Source: JALONO01 sp038209965 (GTDB taxonomy: Bacteria > Bacteroidota > Bacteroidia > Cytophagales > Thermoflexibacteraceae). From it: a DNA stretch of 24,592 nt. The position numbers were made by a program, and so were the translations under genes. The notes below the pieces were generated by a model, which saw nothing but the letters and a program-made list of their open reading frames with translations, had not been told where the DNA came from and made no database searches. Shown one piece after another: positions 1 to 6,960 of this stretch (its first letter is position 1; each line of letters begins with the position of its first letter). The stretch lies in NCBI GenBank assembly GCA_038209965.1, contig JBBQXF010000070.1, positions 1 through 24,592 on the forward strand, read 5' to 3'.

Positions 1-169
1 CGATCAAGCAGTGGATACCAAAAAAGACCTCACCCAGAAAATTGACAATGAACTGGGCAAGCTCCGCAACTTGTTTGGCAGCGAACTGCCCAAGATCAAC
101 GACGCGATCAAGGGCAAGGACATGGACGCGATCAAAATGCCGAGCAAAGGCGGGAAAGCCAGTCAATAA
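1..169 (+). CDS. C-terminal end of a gene starting outside the window
   Basis: An open frame runs from base 2 to a TAA at 167-169 and gives the last 55 residues of a protein. The tail is hydrophilic and helical-looking, with lysine, aspartate and leucine spaced as in a coiled segment, and it ends in KGGKASQ. The codon use matches the GC-rich genes of the window, and the stop is followed 17 bases later by a long hairpin, so this is very likely a real gene end. The pattern of a Q-x-I-D-x-x-L-x-x-L-x-N helix near the C-terminus resembles the tails of large VPS10/sortilin-like (BNR repeat) exported proteins of Bacteroidota. That family call is only an impression from a short tail and could be wrong. 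Confidence 0.75.
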   Translation, partial: DQAVDTKKDLTQKIDNELGKLRNLFGSELPKINDAIKGKDMDAIKMPSKGGKASQ

Positions 170-186
170 ACATTGGGGTTAATACT

Positions 187-232
187 CGCGCAAAATCCTG
201 CAAATGCACGAGCGTTTGCAGGATTTTGCGCG
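187..232 (+). terminator. 21-bp hairpin after the first gene
   Basis: The arms at 187-207 and 212-232 are complementary over 21 bases with a single G-T type mismatch and a 4-base loop (ACGA). It begins 17 bases after the stop at 169, where a transcription terminator is expected. There is no clear T-run behind it (AAAATCTT follows), so it may act as an RNA 3'-end stabiliser or a bidirectional stop rather than a classical intrinsic terminator. Confidence 0.6.
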
Positions 233-325
233 AAAATCTTGGGGATTGACCTTTGCCCAACCCTGTTCACTTGCTCCGCCATCAAAACCCAATAATGAGA
301 GGAGATACCCACATGTTTGGTTGCT

Positions 326-347
326 AAACGGCTTGGAAACGGCTTGG
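326..347. repeat. 11-bp tandem duplication
   Basis: The unit AAACGGCTTGG occurs twice in direct succession (326-336 and 337-347) and is followed by a further AAAC. It lies in the non-coding stretch between the first gene and purS. Nothing links it to a function; it looks like a small local duplication. Confidence 0.6.
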
Positions 348-359
348 AAACAAGAACCG

Positions 360-410
360 GGCGGTTTTAGGTTGGATGCTCCCTCACCTCGGCCCATTGG
401 TAAAACCGCC
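360..410 (-). terminator. possible hairpin downstream of purS
   Basis: Bases 360-369 and 401-410 form a perfect 10-bp inverted repeat (GGCGGTTTTA / TAAAACCGCC) around a 31-base loop, 22 bases past the purS stop. The loop is long for an intrinsic terminator and there is no T-run on the minus strand, so the role is uncertain. Confidence 0.25.
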
Positions 411-431
411 GCCGCAACCACAAAGCAGCAG

Positions 432-683
432 TTATGCAGAGTACACTTTGAAAGTATAATCTTCCATGATCAAGTTGGCCAACAGCTTTTTGCAAGCAAA
501 CTCTACTTCTTGCCGGGCCGCAGCTTCATCGGCCACCTCGAGCTCCAGCAAGATATGCTTGCCAACCCGCACATCGGCCACATTTTGGAGGCCCAAGTTT
601 CCCAAGCCCAGCAACACGGCCTTGCCCTGGGGATCCAAAATTTCTTTTTGGGGCATTATATCAATCTCGGCAATGAATTTCAT
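432..683 (-). CDS. purS: phosphoribosylformylglycinamidine synthase subunit PurS
   Basis: PurS is the small subunit of the three-part FGAM synthase (PurS, PurQ, PurL) of purine synthesis; it bridges PurQ and PurL so that ammonia passes between them. The 83-residue product has the family's compact beta-alpha-beta layout: MKFIAEIDIMP, then DPQGKAV near residue 17, then an NLG...V.DVRVGK segment, and an E..ANLIMEDYTF end. The length is normal for PurS. I use the ATG at 683; a TTG two codons upstream would add only two residues. The gene lies 22 bp behind pssA on the same strand and is probably co-transcribed with it. The purL and purQ genes are not in the window, so a separate PurL is predicted elsewhere in the genome. 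Confidence 0.9.
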   Translation of the reverse strand: MKFIAEIDIMPQKEILDPQGKAVLLGLGNLGLQNVADVRVGKHILLELEVADEAAARQEVEFACKKLLANLIMEDYTFKVYSA

Positions 684-705
684 AATCAACAGCGCTCGGG
701 CTAAG

Positions 706-1413
706 TTAGGTGGAAAGGTTATTTTTAATGAATGACAATATTATATACAACGCAATAATGACCGGAATGGCAGCAAAATTAAAGGCCAAAAACAAAACGG
801 CCGCACTTGCCATCAAAATGTACTGAAACTTGTGTTTTTCCCAAGCAAAGCCCTTGAACTTGAGGGCCAAGAGCGGCAGTTCCGACACCAACAAAAGTGA
901 CATCACCACAGCCAGCCCAGCCACGATCCACGGCTGCTGGGCCAATGGCAAGAGCCACTGGGCCAGCAAATTGTTGGGGAATACGCCCATCAAGGGCAAT
1001 GCACTGATGAGCAGGGCATTGGCTGGAGTGGGCACCCCAATGAACGAATCGGACTGGCGGGTATCCACATTGAATTTGGCCAAACGCAGGGCGGAGCAAA
1101 CCGGGATGATGAGCGCCAAAAACGGCAGATAAGGCTGCCCGGCCGCCTGGAGCAGCTGATAGACGATGAAACCCGGCAGCACCCCAAAGCTGACCACATC
1201 AGCCAAGGAATCCAACTCTTTGCCAATGGGACTGCTCACCTTGAGCAAACGGGCCACAAATCCATCAAAAAAATCCAAAATGGCCGCTGCGTAAATCATA
1301 TAGGCCGCCCATGCCAGATCTGGCACGGCTTGGAAACAAAAGAGGATTCCCGCACAACCACCCAGAAGGTTGCCGCAGGTAATGGCATTGGGCAAATGGC
1401 GGAGCAAGGACAT
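706..1413 (-). CDS. pssA: CDP-diacylglycerol--serine O-phosphatidyltransferase
   Basis: This integral membrane enzyme transfers a phosphatidyl group from CDP-diacylglycerol to L-serine, the first step towards phosphatidylethanolamine. The CDP-alcohol phosphatidyltransferase signature D-x2-D-G-x2-A-R-x8-G-x3-D-x3-D is complete, with D47, D50, G51, A54, R55, G64, D68 and D72. The remaining sequence is a series of hydrophobic segments, and the 235-residue length fits the short PssA type. The ATG at 1413 is chosen; two codons upstream there is only a TTG. The N-terminal SLLRHLPNAITCGNLL is typical of the family. purS follows after 22 bp. No clear ribosome binding site is visible, as is common in Bacteroidota. 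Confidence 0.93.
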   Translation of the reverse strand: MSLLRHLPNAITCGNLLGGCAGILFCFQAVPDLAWAAYMIYAAAILDFFDGFVARLLKVSSPIGKELDSLADVVSFGVLPGFIVYQLLQAAGQPYLPFLALIIPVCSALRLAKFNVDTRQSDSFIGVPTPANALLISALPLMGVFPNNLLAQWLLPLAQQPWIVAGLAVVMSLLLVSELPLLALKFKGFAWEKHKFQYILMASAAVLFLAFNFAAIPVIIALYIILSFIKNNLST

Positions 1414-1611
1414 GGCCAAAGAGTGTAAAATGGATGAAGCACAACTTTTTTTGTTGCGGTCAGCAAATTTGTGATTTTATCCCCAAAAAACCCGCTTCGG
1501 TTGGAAATCGGGCCAATGTAATAAATGACGCAAATTTCTGGAAAAATAATTGCTTATTAGTAATTGCTAGTATTGTCAATCGCGGCCACGGCCAAATTTC
1601 ACCCCTTCCCA

Positions 1612-3036
1612 ATGAAACGAACTTGCCTGTTATTCTTCTGCTGCACTTGTCTAATGAGCACATTGAGTGCCCAAAATTTCGGCACTGGCTGTTTGTTTGA
1701 CCCTGTCCGCTACGACAGCGTGCCGCTCACAACTCCGCTGGTCCGGGGCGATTACAACATGCCCCGCTCTGCCTCGCTCAAAAAATATTGTCCTACTCCC
1801 CGCGATCAAGGGAGTACTGGTACCTGCACCGCTTGGGCATCCGCCTATGCCGGACGCACCATCCTGATGGCCCAGCGCCGGAATTGGAACGGGTTTCAGT
1901 CCGTAACCCCGTATGCATATTCGCCCTCGTATGTGTACAATCAGATCCGGCTCACCCCCGACTGCACCAAGGGCACTTATATCGTTGATGCCATGCACTT
2001 GTTAAAGATGAAGGGTGTGACCCAACTCGATCAGTTTGGCTTTGAATGTGCGCGCACTGCCACCCTAACCGACCACCTTAAGGCCCGGGACAATGTCATC
2101 CTGGACTACAAGCGGCTGTTTCCGTACACCGGCGGGGTCAAATCGGCGGTGCTGCCCTCGGTCAAAAAAAGTTTGTCCGAAAACAAGCCAGTGATCATCT
2201 CCATCAAATGTTTTGGTTCATGGGATCAGGCCAAGGGCGTATGGATCCCATCGGCCAGTCTCAACGATGTGGACAAAGGCTACCACGCCGTGACCGTAGT
2301 GGGCTACGATGACCAGATGTACGGGGGCGCAGTGGAGATCATGAACAGTTGGGGGGCAAAATGGTGCAACAATGGTTTTATGTGGATGCGCTATGCCGAT
2401 TTTGAAAAATACTGCGTCGAGGCATTCGAGATGAGCGACCACCCCGCTGCCGCGCCGTTGCCGGGCCCTAAGCCAACCGAGGGCGCGGCCTCCACAGTCT
2501 GGACTGTCAATAAGTTTGGGGGCGAAGTGGCCCTGAAAAAGACCGATGGCAAGTTGATCGAGACTACCTTGGTTGGGGGCATGTACCGCACCCGCCAGCC
2601 CCAAATGTCGGGCACTGCTTTCCAGTTTTTTCTGACCCACCAAGAGCCGATCTACCTTTACGCCTTTGGACTGGATCAAAAAAACAAGTGTACTTTGCTC
2701 TTCCCCCGCAACAACATCAGTCCATTCCTTAGCTACCGCAAGGGCACAGTAGCTCACCCGAGTGAAAACGAATATGTACAATTGGACAATAGCAAGGGCA
2801 GCGAATTTTTGATCATGTTTTATTCCCGGAGCGAGCTGAAAATCCGCGATCTGATGGCCAAGATCGAGGCCATGCCCGGCCCCATCACTGCCCGGGTCAA
2901 TGCCGCGCTGGGCGCATTGGCCATTTCCCCGGGTAGCATCCAGTACAAGAGCAATCTGCCCGGTTTCACGCTGCGTGGCGGTTCTTCGCCCAATATGGGC
3001 AGCGTGGCCCCAATAATCGTGGAGATCCTCCGCTGA
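1612..3036 (+). CDS. secreted papain-like (C1 family) cysteine protease with DUF4384-like C-terminal domain
   Basis: The 474-residue product begins with a signal peptide (about residues 1-20, ending STLSA-Q). A C1-type peptidase domain covers about residues 45-275: Q66 of the oxyanion hole in DQG, catalytic C72 in GTCTAWA, H225 in GYHAVTVVGYD and N245 in MNSWGAKW, so the active-site set is complete. Behind a proline-rich linker (280-290) a second domain, about 330-430, contains the G-x-F, YLYAFGLD and LLFPRN pattern of DUF4384-type domains found on bacterial exported proteases. The ATG at 1612 is chosen because the signal peptide starts there; the frame is open another 16 codons upstream without conserved content. 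Likely role: proteolysis at or beyond the cell envelope; the substrate is unknown. It stands alone, closed by the hairpin at 3038-3074. Confidence 0.85.
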   Translation: MKRTCLLFFCCTCLMSTLSAQNFGTGCLFDPVRYDSVPLTTPLVRGDYNMPRSASLKKYCPTPRDQGSTGTCTAWASAYAGRTILMAQRRNWNGFQSVTPYAYSPSYVYNQIRLTPDCTKGTYIVDAMHLLKMKGVTQLDQFGFECARTATLTDHLKARDNVILDYKRLFPYTGGVKSAVLPSVKKSLSENKPVIISIKCFGSWDQAKGVWIPSASLNDVDKGYHAVTVVGYDDQMYGGAVEIMNSWGAKWCNNGFMWMRYADFEKYCVEAFEMSDHPAAAPLPGPKPTEGAASTVWTVNKFGGEVALKKTDGKLIETTLVGGMYRTRQPQMSGTAFQFFLTHQEPIYLYAFGLDQKNKCTLLFPRNNISPFLSYRKGTVAHPSENEYVQLDNSKGSEFLIMFYSRSELKIRDLMAKIEAMPGPITARVNAALGALAISPGSIQYKSNLPGFTLRGGSSPNMGSVAPIIVEILR

Positions 3037-3037
3037 G

Positions 3038-3074
3038 GATCGGCCAGCCCTATCTTCGATAGGGCTGGCCGATC
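3038..3074 (+). terminator. perfect 17-bp inverted repeat after the protease gene
   Basis: Arms at 3038-3054 and 3058-3074 are perfectly complementary with a 3-base loop (TTC), beginning one base after the stop codon. The stem is GC-rich, but only ATTACTTG follows, without a T-run. Position and stability point to transcription termination or 3'-end protection; it would form equally on the other strand. Confidence 0.65.
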
Positions 3075-3290
3075 ATTACTTGTGCCGCCAACTCGCAGGC
3101 ATTTGGGCGAATAGGATATTGAAGTGGGAGATCTTGGGAAAGCCACTTGCAATGTCAGGGTGATTATTGCAATTCACTTTGACCGCTGTTTTTCAGTTTG
3201 CCCAATTCGGCAGTTGGTCAGATGCCTGCAATGCTATCAGAACAGACAATATGAATGTCACCTATGATGATATGAAAAAGTCAATATTCG

Positions 3291-3321
3291 TTAGTCTCTT
3301 TGGACATTTTCCGTACCTTTA
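3291..3321 (+). promoter_or_regulatory. possible Bacteroidota-type promoter of the DUF488 gene
   Basis: TTAG at 3291-3294 and TACCTTTA at 3314-3321 are separated by 19 bases, close to the TTTG / TAnnTTTG arrangement of the Bacteroidota housekeeping promoter. It would start transcription only a few bases from the ATG at 3327, giving a nearly leaderless message. Each box has one mismatch. Confidence 0.35.
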
Positions 3322-3326
3322 CAATT

Positions 3327-4226
3327 ATGTTTTATAGGCGAAAAATTATATTAGCATTATTAGAAGCATTTGAAGGACGTTTGCCAAAAATTTCCTTACA
3401 AAAGCTGTTGTTTTTATTTACCGGCAGACAATCTAAGCGGGATTATGATTTCGTGCCTTATAAGTATGGTTGTTATTCATTTTCTGCCAATGCTGACCTT
3501 ACAGCGATGGTTAGACACGGACAGTTATCCGAAGATAAAGATGATTTTACGAAAATTGATACTATTGACTATATGATCTTATTAAATGAAAAGGACAAAA
3601 AAATTCTTATCGACCTTAAAAAATCTTACGGCAATTTGAACACAAACTCGTTAATCAAATTGACCTATTTGAATTATCAATATTATGCCATTAATAGTAT
3701 TATTGCAAAGGAGATTTTGACAACAGAACAATATAATAAAGTTTTGCTCGCTAAACCAACAAATGACAAAACGACACTGTACACTATCGGATATGAAGGC
3801 ATTTCTTTGGAAGAGTATTTGAACAGGTTAATCAAAAATGATGTCAAAGTATTGGTTGATGTCAGAAACAATGCACTTAGTATGAAGTTTGGGTTTTCAA
3901 AAACACAGTTAAAGAACTTTTGTGCAAGTCTAAATATTGAATATTTGCATATTCCAGAAGTCGGTATTCAGTCTGAGCAAAGACAAGAATTAAAAACCCA
4001 GACAGATTATGATAACCTATTTGAGATATATAAAAATCAAAATCTTAAAAAGACATTGAGCCAACAAGAGCAAATATTAAATTTACTCAAAGAAAAAAAG
4101 CGAATCGCGCTAACCTGTTTTGAAGCAAATATCTGTCAATGCCATAGGAAACATTTAGCGGAAGCAATAATAAAACTGCCTGAATGGAAGAGTGCGACCC
4201 CTCACTATGAATTGAAACACATTTAA
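3327..4226 (+). CDS. DUF488 domain protein with an extra N-terminal domain
   Basis: The 299-residue product has two parts. Residues about 151-290 are a DUF488 domain: TIGYEGISLEEYL at 153-165, VDVRNN at 177-182, an IEYLHIPEVG strand near 204-213, and the cysteine cluster CFEANICQCHRKHLAEA (C264, C270, C272, H273). Residues about 1-130 resemble helical/winged 'Panacea' or DUF4065-like domains (KLLFLF..., then FVPYKYGCYSFSANADLTAMVRHGQL). The biochemical role of DUF488 is not established; the conserved Cys/His cluster suggests a catalytic or metal site. The DNA is far more AT-rich than the flanks (one sampled 60-base line has 13 G/C). The next gene begins 2 bases after the stop, so the two are surely one operon. 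The ATG at 3327 is chosen over a TTG nine codons upstream. Confidence 0.85.
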   Translation: MFYRRKIILALLEAFEGRLPKISLQKLLFLFTGRQSKRDYDFVPYKYGCYSFSANADLTAMVRHGQLSEDKDDFTKIDTIDYMILLNEKDKKILIDLKKSYGNLNTNSLIKLTYLNYQYYAINSIIAKEILTTEQYNKVLLAKPTNDKTTLYTIGYEGISLEEYLNRLIKNDVKVLVDVRNNALSMKFGFSKTQLKNFCASLNIEYLHIPEVGIQSEQRQELKTQTDYDNLFEIYKNQNLKKTLSQQEQILNLLKEKKRIALTCFEANICQCHRKHLAEAIIKLPEWKSATPHYELKHI

Positions 4227-4228
4227 TT

Positions 4229-5049
4229 ATGGCTTTGACAAAAATACTAATTGCGGTAAAAACCTACCCTACTTTATCAAACAAGTACGATGAAATTGTT
4301 TGCACAGCGGGTTTCTTGAAGATGGGAGTTGGGTGAGAATTTACCCTGTTCCTTTTCGCAAACTTGAGTATGGCAAACAATATAGCAAATATGATTGGGT
4401 TGAAATAGATATTGAAAGGAATACAGCAGATTTCCGTTTGGAAAGTTATAAACCAAAGTCAATAGAAAATGGGTTTAATTTTATTGAGCATTTAGATACA
4501 GAAAATAATTGGAAGCGTAGAAAGCAGATCGTTTTACAAAATGTCCATACGGATATGACCGAGTTAATTGGGTTGGCAAAAGATGAAACGAAATACACTT
4601 CATTGGCTGTTTTTAAGCCAAAAGAAATTTTAGGGTTTGAAATAGAGCCTACTGAAAGGGAATGGGATAAGAAAAAACTTGACAAAATTAAAGCAAATGC
4701 CCTACAATTAAGCCTTTTTAAAAACCCGGAAAAGCCCTATGAACTTGTAAATAAATTACCTTACAAATTTTCTTACAAGTTTACGAGTAATGATGGGAAA
4801 GCAAGGACATTAATGATTGAAGATTGGGAAATCGGAGCATTATATTGGAATTGCTTGAAAAGACACGAAGGAAACGAAGCAAAAGCCTGTGAAGATGTTA
4901 AGAAAAAGTATTTTGACGACTTTGCTAAAACGAAAGACTTGTATTTGTTTTTAGGGACAACCCGAGAGTTTCACTTGATTGCCCTAAATCCTTTTGTAAT
5001 TATTGGCACATTTTACCCAAAAAAAATTAATCAAATACCTCTGTTTTGA
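4229..5049 (+). CDS. partner protein of the DUF488 gene, interrupted by a -1 frame change (possible programmed frameshift or broken gene)
   Basis: Translation from the ATG at 4229 gives MALTKILIAVKTYP... to CTAGFL, then runs into a TGA at 4334-4336 after 35 residues. The -1 frame continues without interruption from this point (LEDGSWVRIYPVPFR...) to a TGA at 5047-5049. Joining the frames at G GGT TTC (4309-4315) gives a seamless 273-residue protein, ending in NPFVIIGTFYPKK...LF. I recall this protein type as a frequent companion of DUF488 genes, but no function is known to me. The segment shows no signal peptide or membrane span. The break may be a -1 ribosomal frameshift, a one-T deletion in a TTTT run, or an assembly error; the sequence alone does not decide. 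The gene starts 2 bases after the DUF488 stop and shares its low GC content. Confidence 0.7.
4309..4346 (+). promoter_or_regulatory. candidate -1 frameshift site: slippery heptamer and small stem
   Basis: The heptamer G GGT TTC (4309-4315) is in the correct phase of the upstream frame and fits X XXY YYZ, so both tRNAs could re-pair one base back. A 6-bp stem (4331-4336 with 4341-4346, one G-T pair, loop GAAT) follows after a 15-base spacer, longer than the usual 5-9. The heptamer also arises automatically if one T was lost from GGGTTTTC, so this is not proof of recoding. Confidence 0.35.
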
Positions 5050-5836
5050 TCCATAAAGATATACCCAAATAAGCACAGCAGGCAACGTGAAATTGGCAAA
5101 AAAGGGAGCTGACGGAATTCTATTTCCAATTATTCAGCAACCTCCCCCTCTTTACTTCTGAACCTCTTGCTCTAAATGCTTGCTTTTGTTTATCGAACTC
5201 CTATATTAGCAAGCAAATCAATGAGTTGGCCATTGACTTTGCCCTCAGGGACAATCTCTGGTGAAGCAACCACTTACTTTATCGGGCCAAATACTTAAAA
5301 TCTCAACAAAAATGAGGTAAAAATAAAATAAAAACCAGCACAAATACAACTAAAAAGTCAAAAATAATATAACGAGACGACATCGCTTGGTCATTGTGTG
5401 GCGAAAGCCCAACCCGCAAAGCCAGCACCCGTTGCCAAGTGGTCCGGTGGCGATATTGGGCCACATGCCACTTGCCAGCTTTTTGCAAAGACTAGCCGGG
5501 GATTGCGGTATCTTATCTAACTTGCAGCACGATATCGCATTCCCAGAATCGACCGGTGGGCTATATCATGGCAGTCGGTTGGGTGGCAACCTCGAAGTGG
5601 CCAGTTGGCTTTTGGGCCCTGATTTGATCGGGAGGATTTGTTGGACTGGTTGCCTTGCACTGTGGTGGGTTGTCCAGCATGGTTGGCCTCCTGCGCATTT
5701 GGTCAGGTGGGTCAGGTCAATGGAGATCACTTGCTGGCCGCCAGTCAAGCAAAGTAGGATTGCTGGCCGTTTCCTAAAATCAACTTTACTTTGTGGATAC
5801 GTTAACATTTATTGGTACCCATTTTACACAAGCAAT
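5050..5836. other. 787-base stretch without a convincing gene
   Basis: The first 330 bases remain AT-rich like the DUF488 islet; around 5380 the composition switches back to GC-rich. A 57-codon frame without a start codon (5091-5264, plus strand) and a 150-codon in-frame extension of the following cyclophilin gene are open, but neither has recognisable protein character. It may hold decayed remains of the right end of the imported segment. I found no transposase, tRNA or flanking direct repeat by eye. Confidence 0.5.
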
Positions 5837-6286
5837 ATGCTCCAAGCTGAAATCCACACCCAGAAAGGTGTGATGAAAATCAATTTTTTCCCGGAAGACG
5901 CCCCAGGCACCGTAGCCAATTTTGTCAAATTGGCCCGCTCAGGTTACTATGACGGGCTGACTTTCCACCGGGTGCTCCCCGATTTTGTGATTCAAGGTGG
6001 CTGCCCCAATGGCAGCGGCACTGGTGGCCCCGGCTACCAGATCAAATGTGAAACCGATGGCGGCAACCAGTTCCATGATCGTGGCGTGTTGTCCATGGCC
6101 CACGCAGGCCGCGACACGGGTGGTTCCCAGTTCTTTGTCTGTCATAGCCGTCGCAATACCGCCCACTTGGATCGCAAACATACCGTGTTCGGCAAGGTAT
6201 ATGAAGGGCTCGAGGTGATCGATCTGATCCGCCAAGGCGACAAGATGGACAAAGTGGTGATAGTGGACACTGACCAGCCAGCCTAA
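5837..6286 (+). CDS. cyclophilin-type peptidyl-prolyl cis-trans isomerase
   Basis: The 149-residue protein is a minimal cyclophilin, which speeds cis-trans turns at proline bonds during protein folding. Family marks are complete for the bacterial cytoplasmic type: FHRVLPDFVIQGG (F43, H44, R45, Q53), GTGGPGY near 61-67, SMAHAGRDTGGSQFF (86-100) and HTVFGKVYEG (115-124). The Trp that binds cyclosporin in human cyclophilin A is replaced in LDRKH. No signal peptide is present, so it should be cytoplasmic. The start is the ATG at 5837, because MLQAEIHTQKG matches the beginning of the family; the frame is open for 150 more codons upstream but those residues look non-coding. A terminator follows 22 bases after the stop. 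Confidence 0.92.
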   Translation: MLQAEIHTQKGVMKINFFPEDAPGTVANFVKLARSGYYDGLTFHRVLPDFVIQGGCPNGSGTGGPGYQIKCETDGGNQFHDRGVLSMAHAGRDTGGSQFFVCHSRRNTAHLDRKHTVFGKVYEGLEVIDLIRQGDKMDKVVIVDTDQPA

Positions 6287-6308
6287 TCGCCAGTTGAACC
6301 AAAAAACG

Positions 6309-6345
6309 AAACCCCCAAGGATTTTTAAAAGTCCTGGGGGGTTTT
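6309..6345. terminator. intrinsic terminator between converging genes
   Basis: A 13-bp stem (6309-6321 with 6332-6344, one mismatch) surrounds a 10-base loop and ends in TTTT on the plus strand, with A residues at the other side. It can serve the cyclophilin gene on plus and, less well, the repeat-protein gene arriving on minus. Confidence 0.8.
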
Positions 6346-6412
6346 CATAGCTGGTAACTGGGGCAGGGAATAAAGTTGGCTTGCCCGCCCATTTCAATTG
6401 TCTTTCAGTAAC

Positions 6413-6847
6413 CTAGTTTTTGCGGTCGCGGCGATTTTCCTTGCGGTCGCGCACATTTTCCCGGCGATCCTTTTTGTTTTCTCTGCGGTCGCGCACATCT
6501 TCTTTTGTATCGCGGCGATCTTCGCGTTGGTCACGCACATCCTCGCGCTGGTCACGCTTGCCCCCGTCGTGTTGGGCATCGCGCACATCCTCGCGCACGT
6601 CACGGCGATCTTCCTTTTGATCTTTCACATTTTCCCGATGATCCTTTTTGTTCTCCTTGCGATCACTCACATTTTCGCGCTTGTCGCGCAAATCTTCGCG
6701 TGTGTCGCGTACTTCCGCCACTCTTTCGGGATTGGGCTTGGGGGCAGGGTCGGTAGTGGTTTGGGCCACACTGATCTGCGTGGCCAAAAACAACAGGGCG
6801 GCGAAAGCGAAGGGAGCAATTGCGTATTTGAAAACTTGATTTTTCAT
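6413..6847 (-). CDS. exported protein built from a charged 7-residue repeat
   Basis: The 144-residue product has a signal peptide (about residues 1-29: basic start, hydrophobic core FAFAALLFLATQI, then SVAQ) and a short proline linker. From about residue 46 to the end, at least 13 copies of a 7-residue unit D-x-[RK]-E-[DN]-x-[RK] follow one another, with one irregular copy (DAQHDGGKR) in the middle. About two thirds of this part is charged, with no hydrophobic a/d positions, so it is not a classical coiled coil; a single charged helix or a disordered chain is more likely. I know similar RE/DR-rich proteins from Bacteroidota but no function. The 21-base DNA period keeps other frames open, which explains long antisense reading frames here. 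The ATG at 6847 fits the signal peptide. Confidence 0.8.
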   Translation of the reverse strand: MKNQVFKYAIAPFAFAALLFLATQISVAQTTTDPAPKPNPERVAEVRDTREDLRDKRENVSDRKENKKDHRENVKDQKEDRRDVREDVRDAQHDGGKRDQREDVRDQREDRRDTKEDVRDRRENKKDRRENVRDRKENRRDRKN

Positions 6848-6960
6848 GGCTCTAAAGTGGTTTTAAGTGACACTCGGAAATAAAATGCTGGCCATTTAGC
6901 AAAGTTTAAAACCGGGCGAAACTATTTTTAGGACTGCTCAAAACGGGCCGAATGACTACG

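Noticed and set aside
5091..5264. 57-codon frame without start in the AT-rich tail, ending in QINELAIDFALRDNLW
   Set aside because: It looks protein-like but has no start codon, is short and cannot be matched to a family; it could be a remnant, but there is too little support for a feature.
3080..5390. Attachment-site direct repeats flanking the AT-rich islet
   Set aside because: I found no convincing matching repeats at both ends, nor a tRNA or integrase gene.
5387..5836. 150-codon upstream extension of the cyclophilin frame
   Set aside because: The cyclophilin family begins at the ATG at 5837; the upstream residues are Trp- and Cys-rich without motifs and no family has such an extension.
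6398..6883. 161-codon hydrophobic frame on plus, antisense to the heptad-repeat gene
   Set aside because: The 21-base period of the repeat keeps several frames open; the minus frame has the signal peptide and the natural start and stop.
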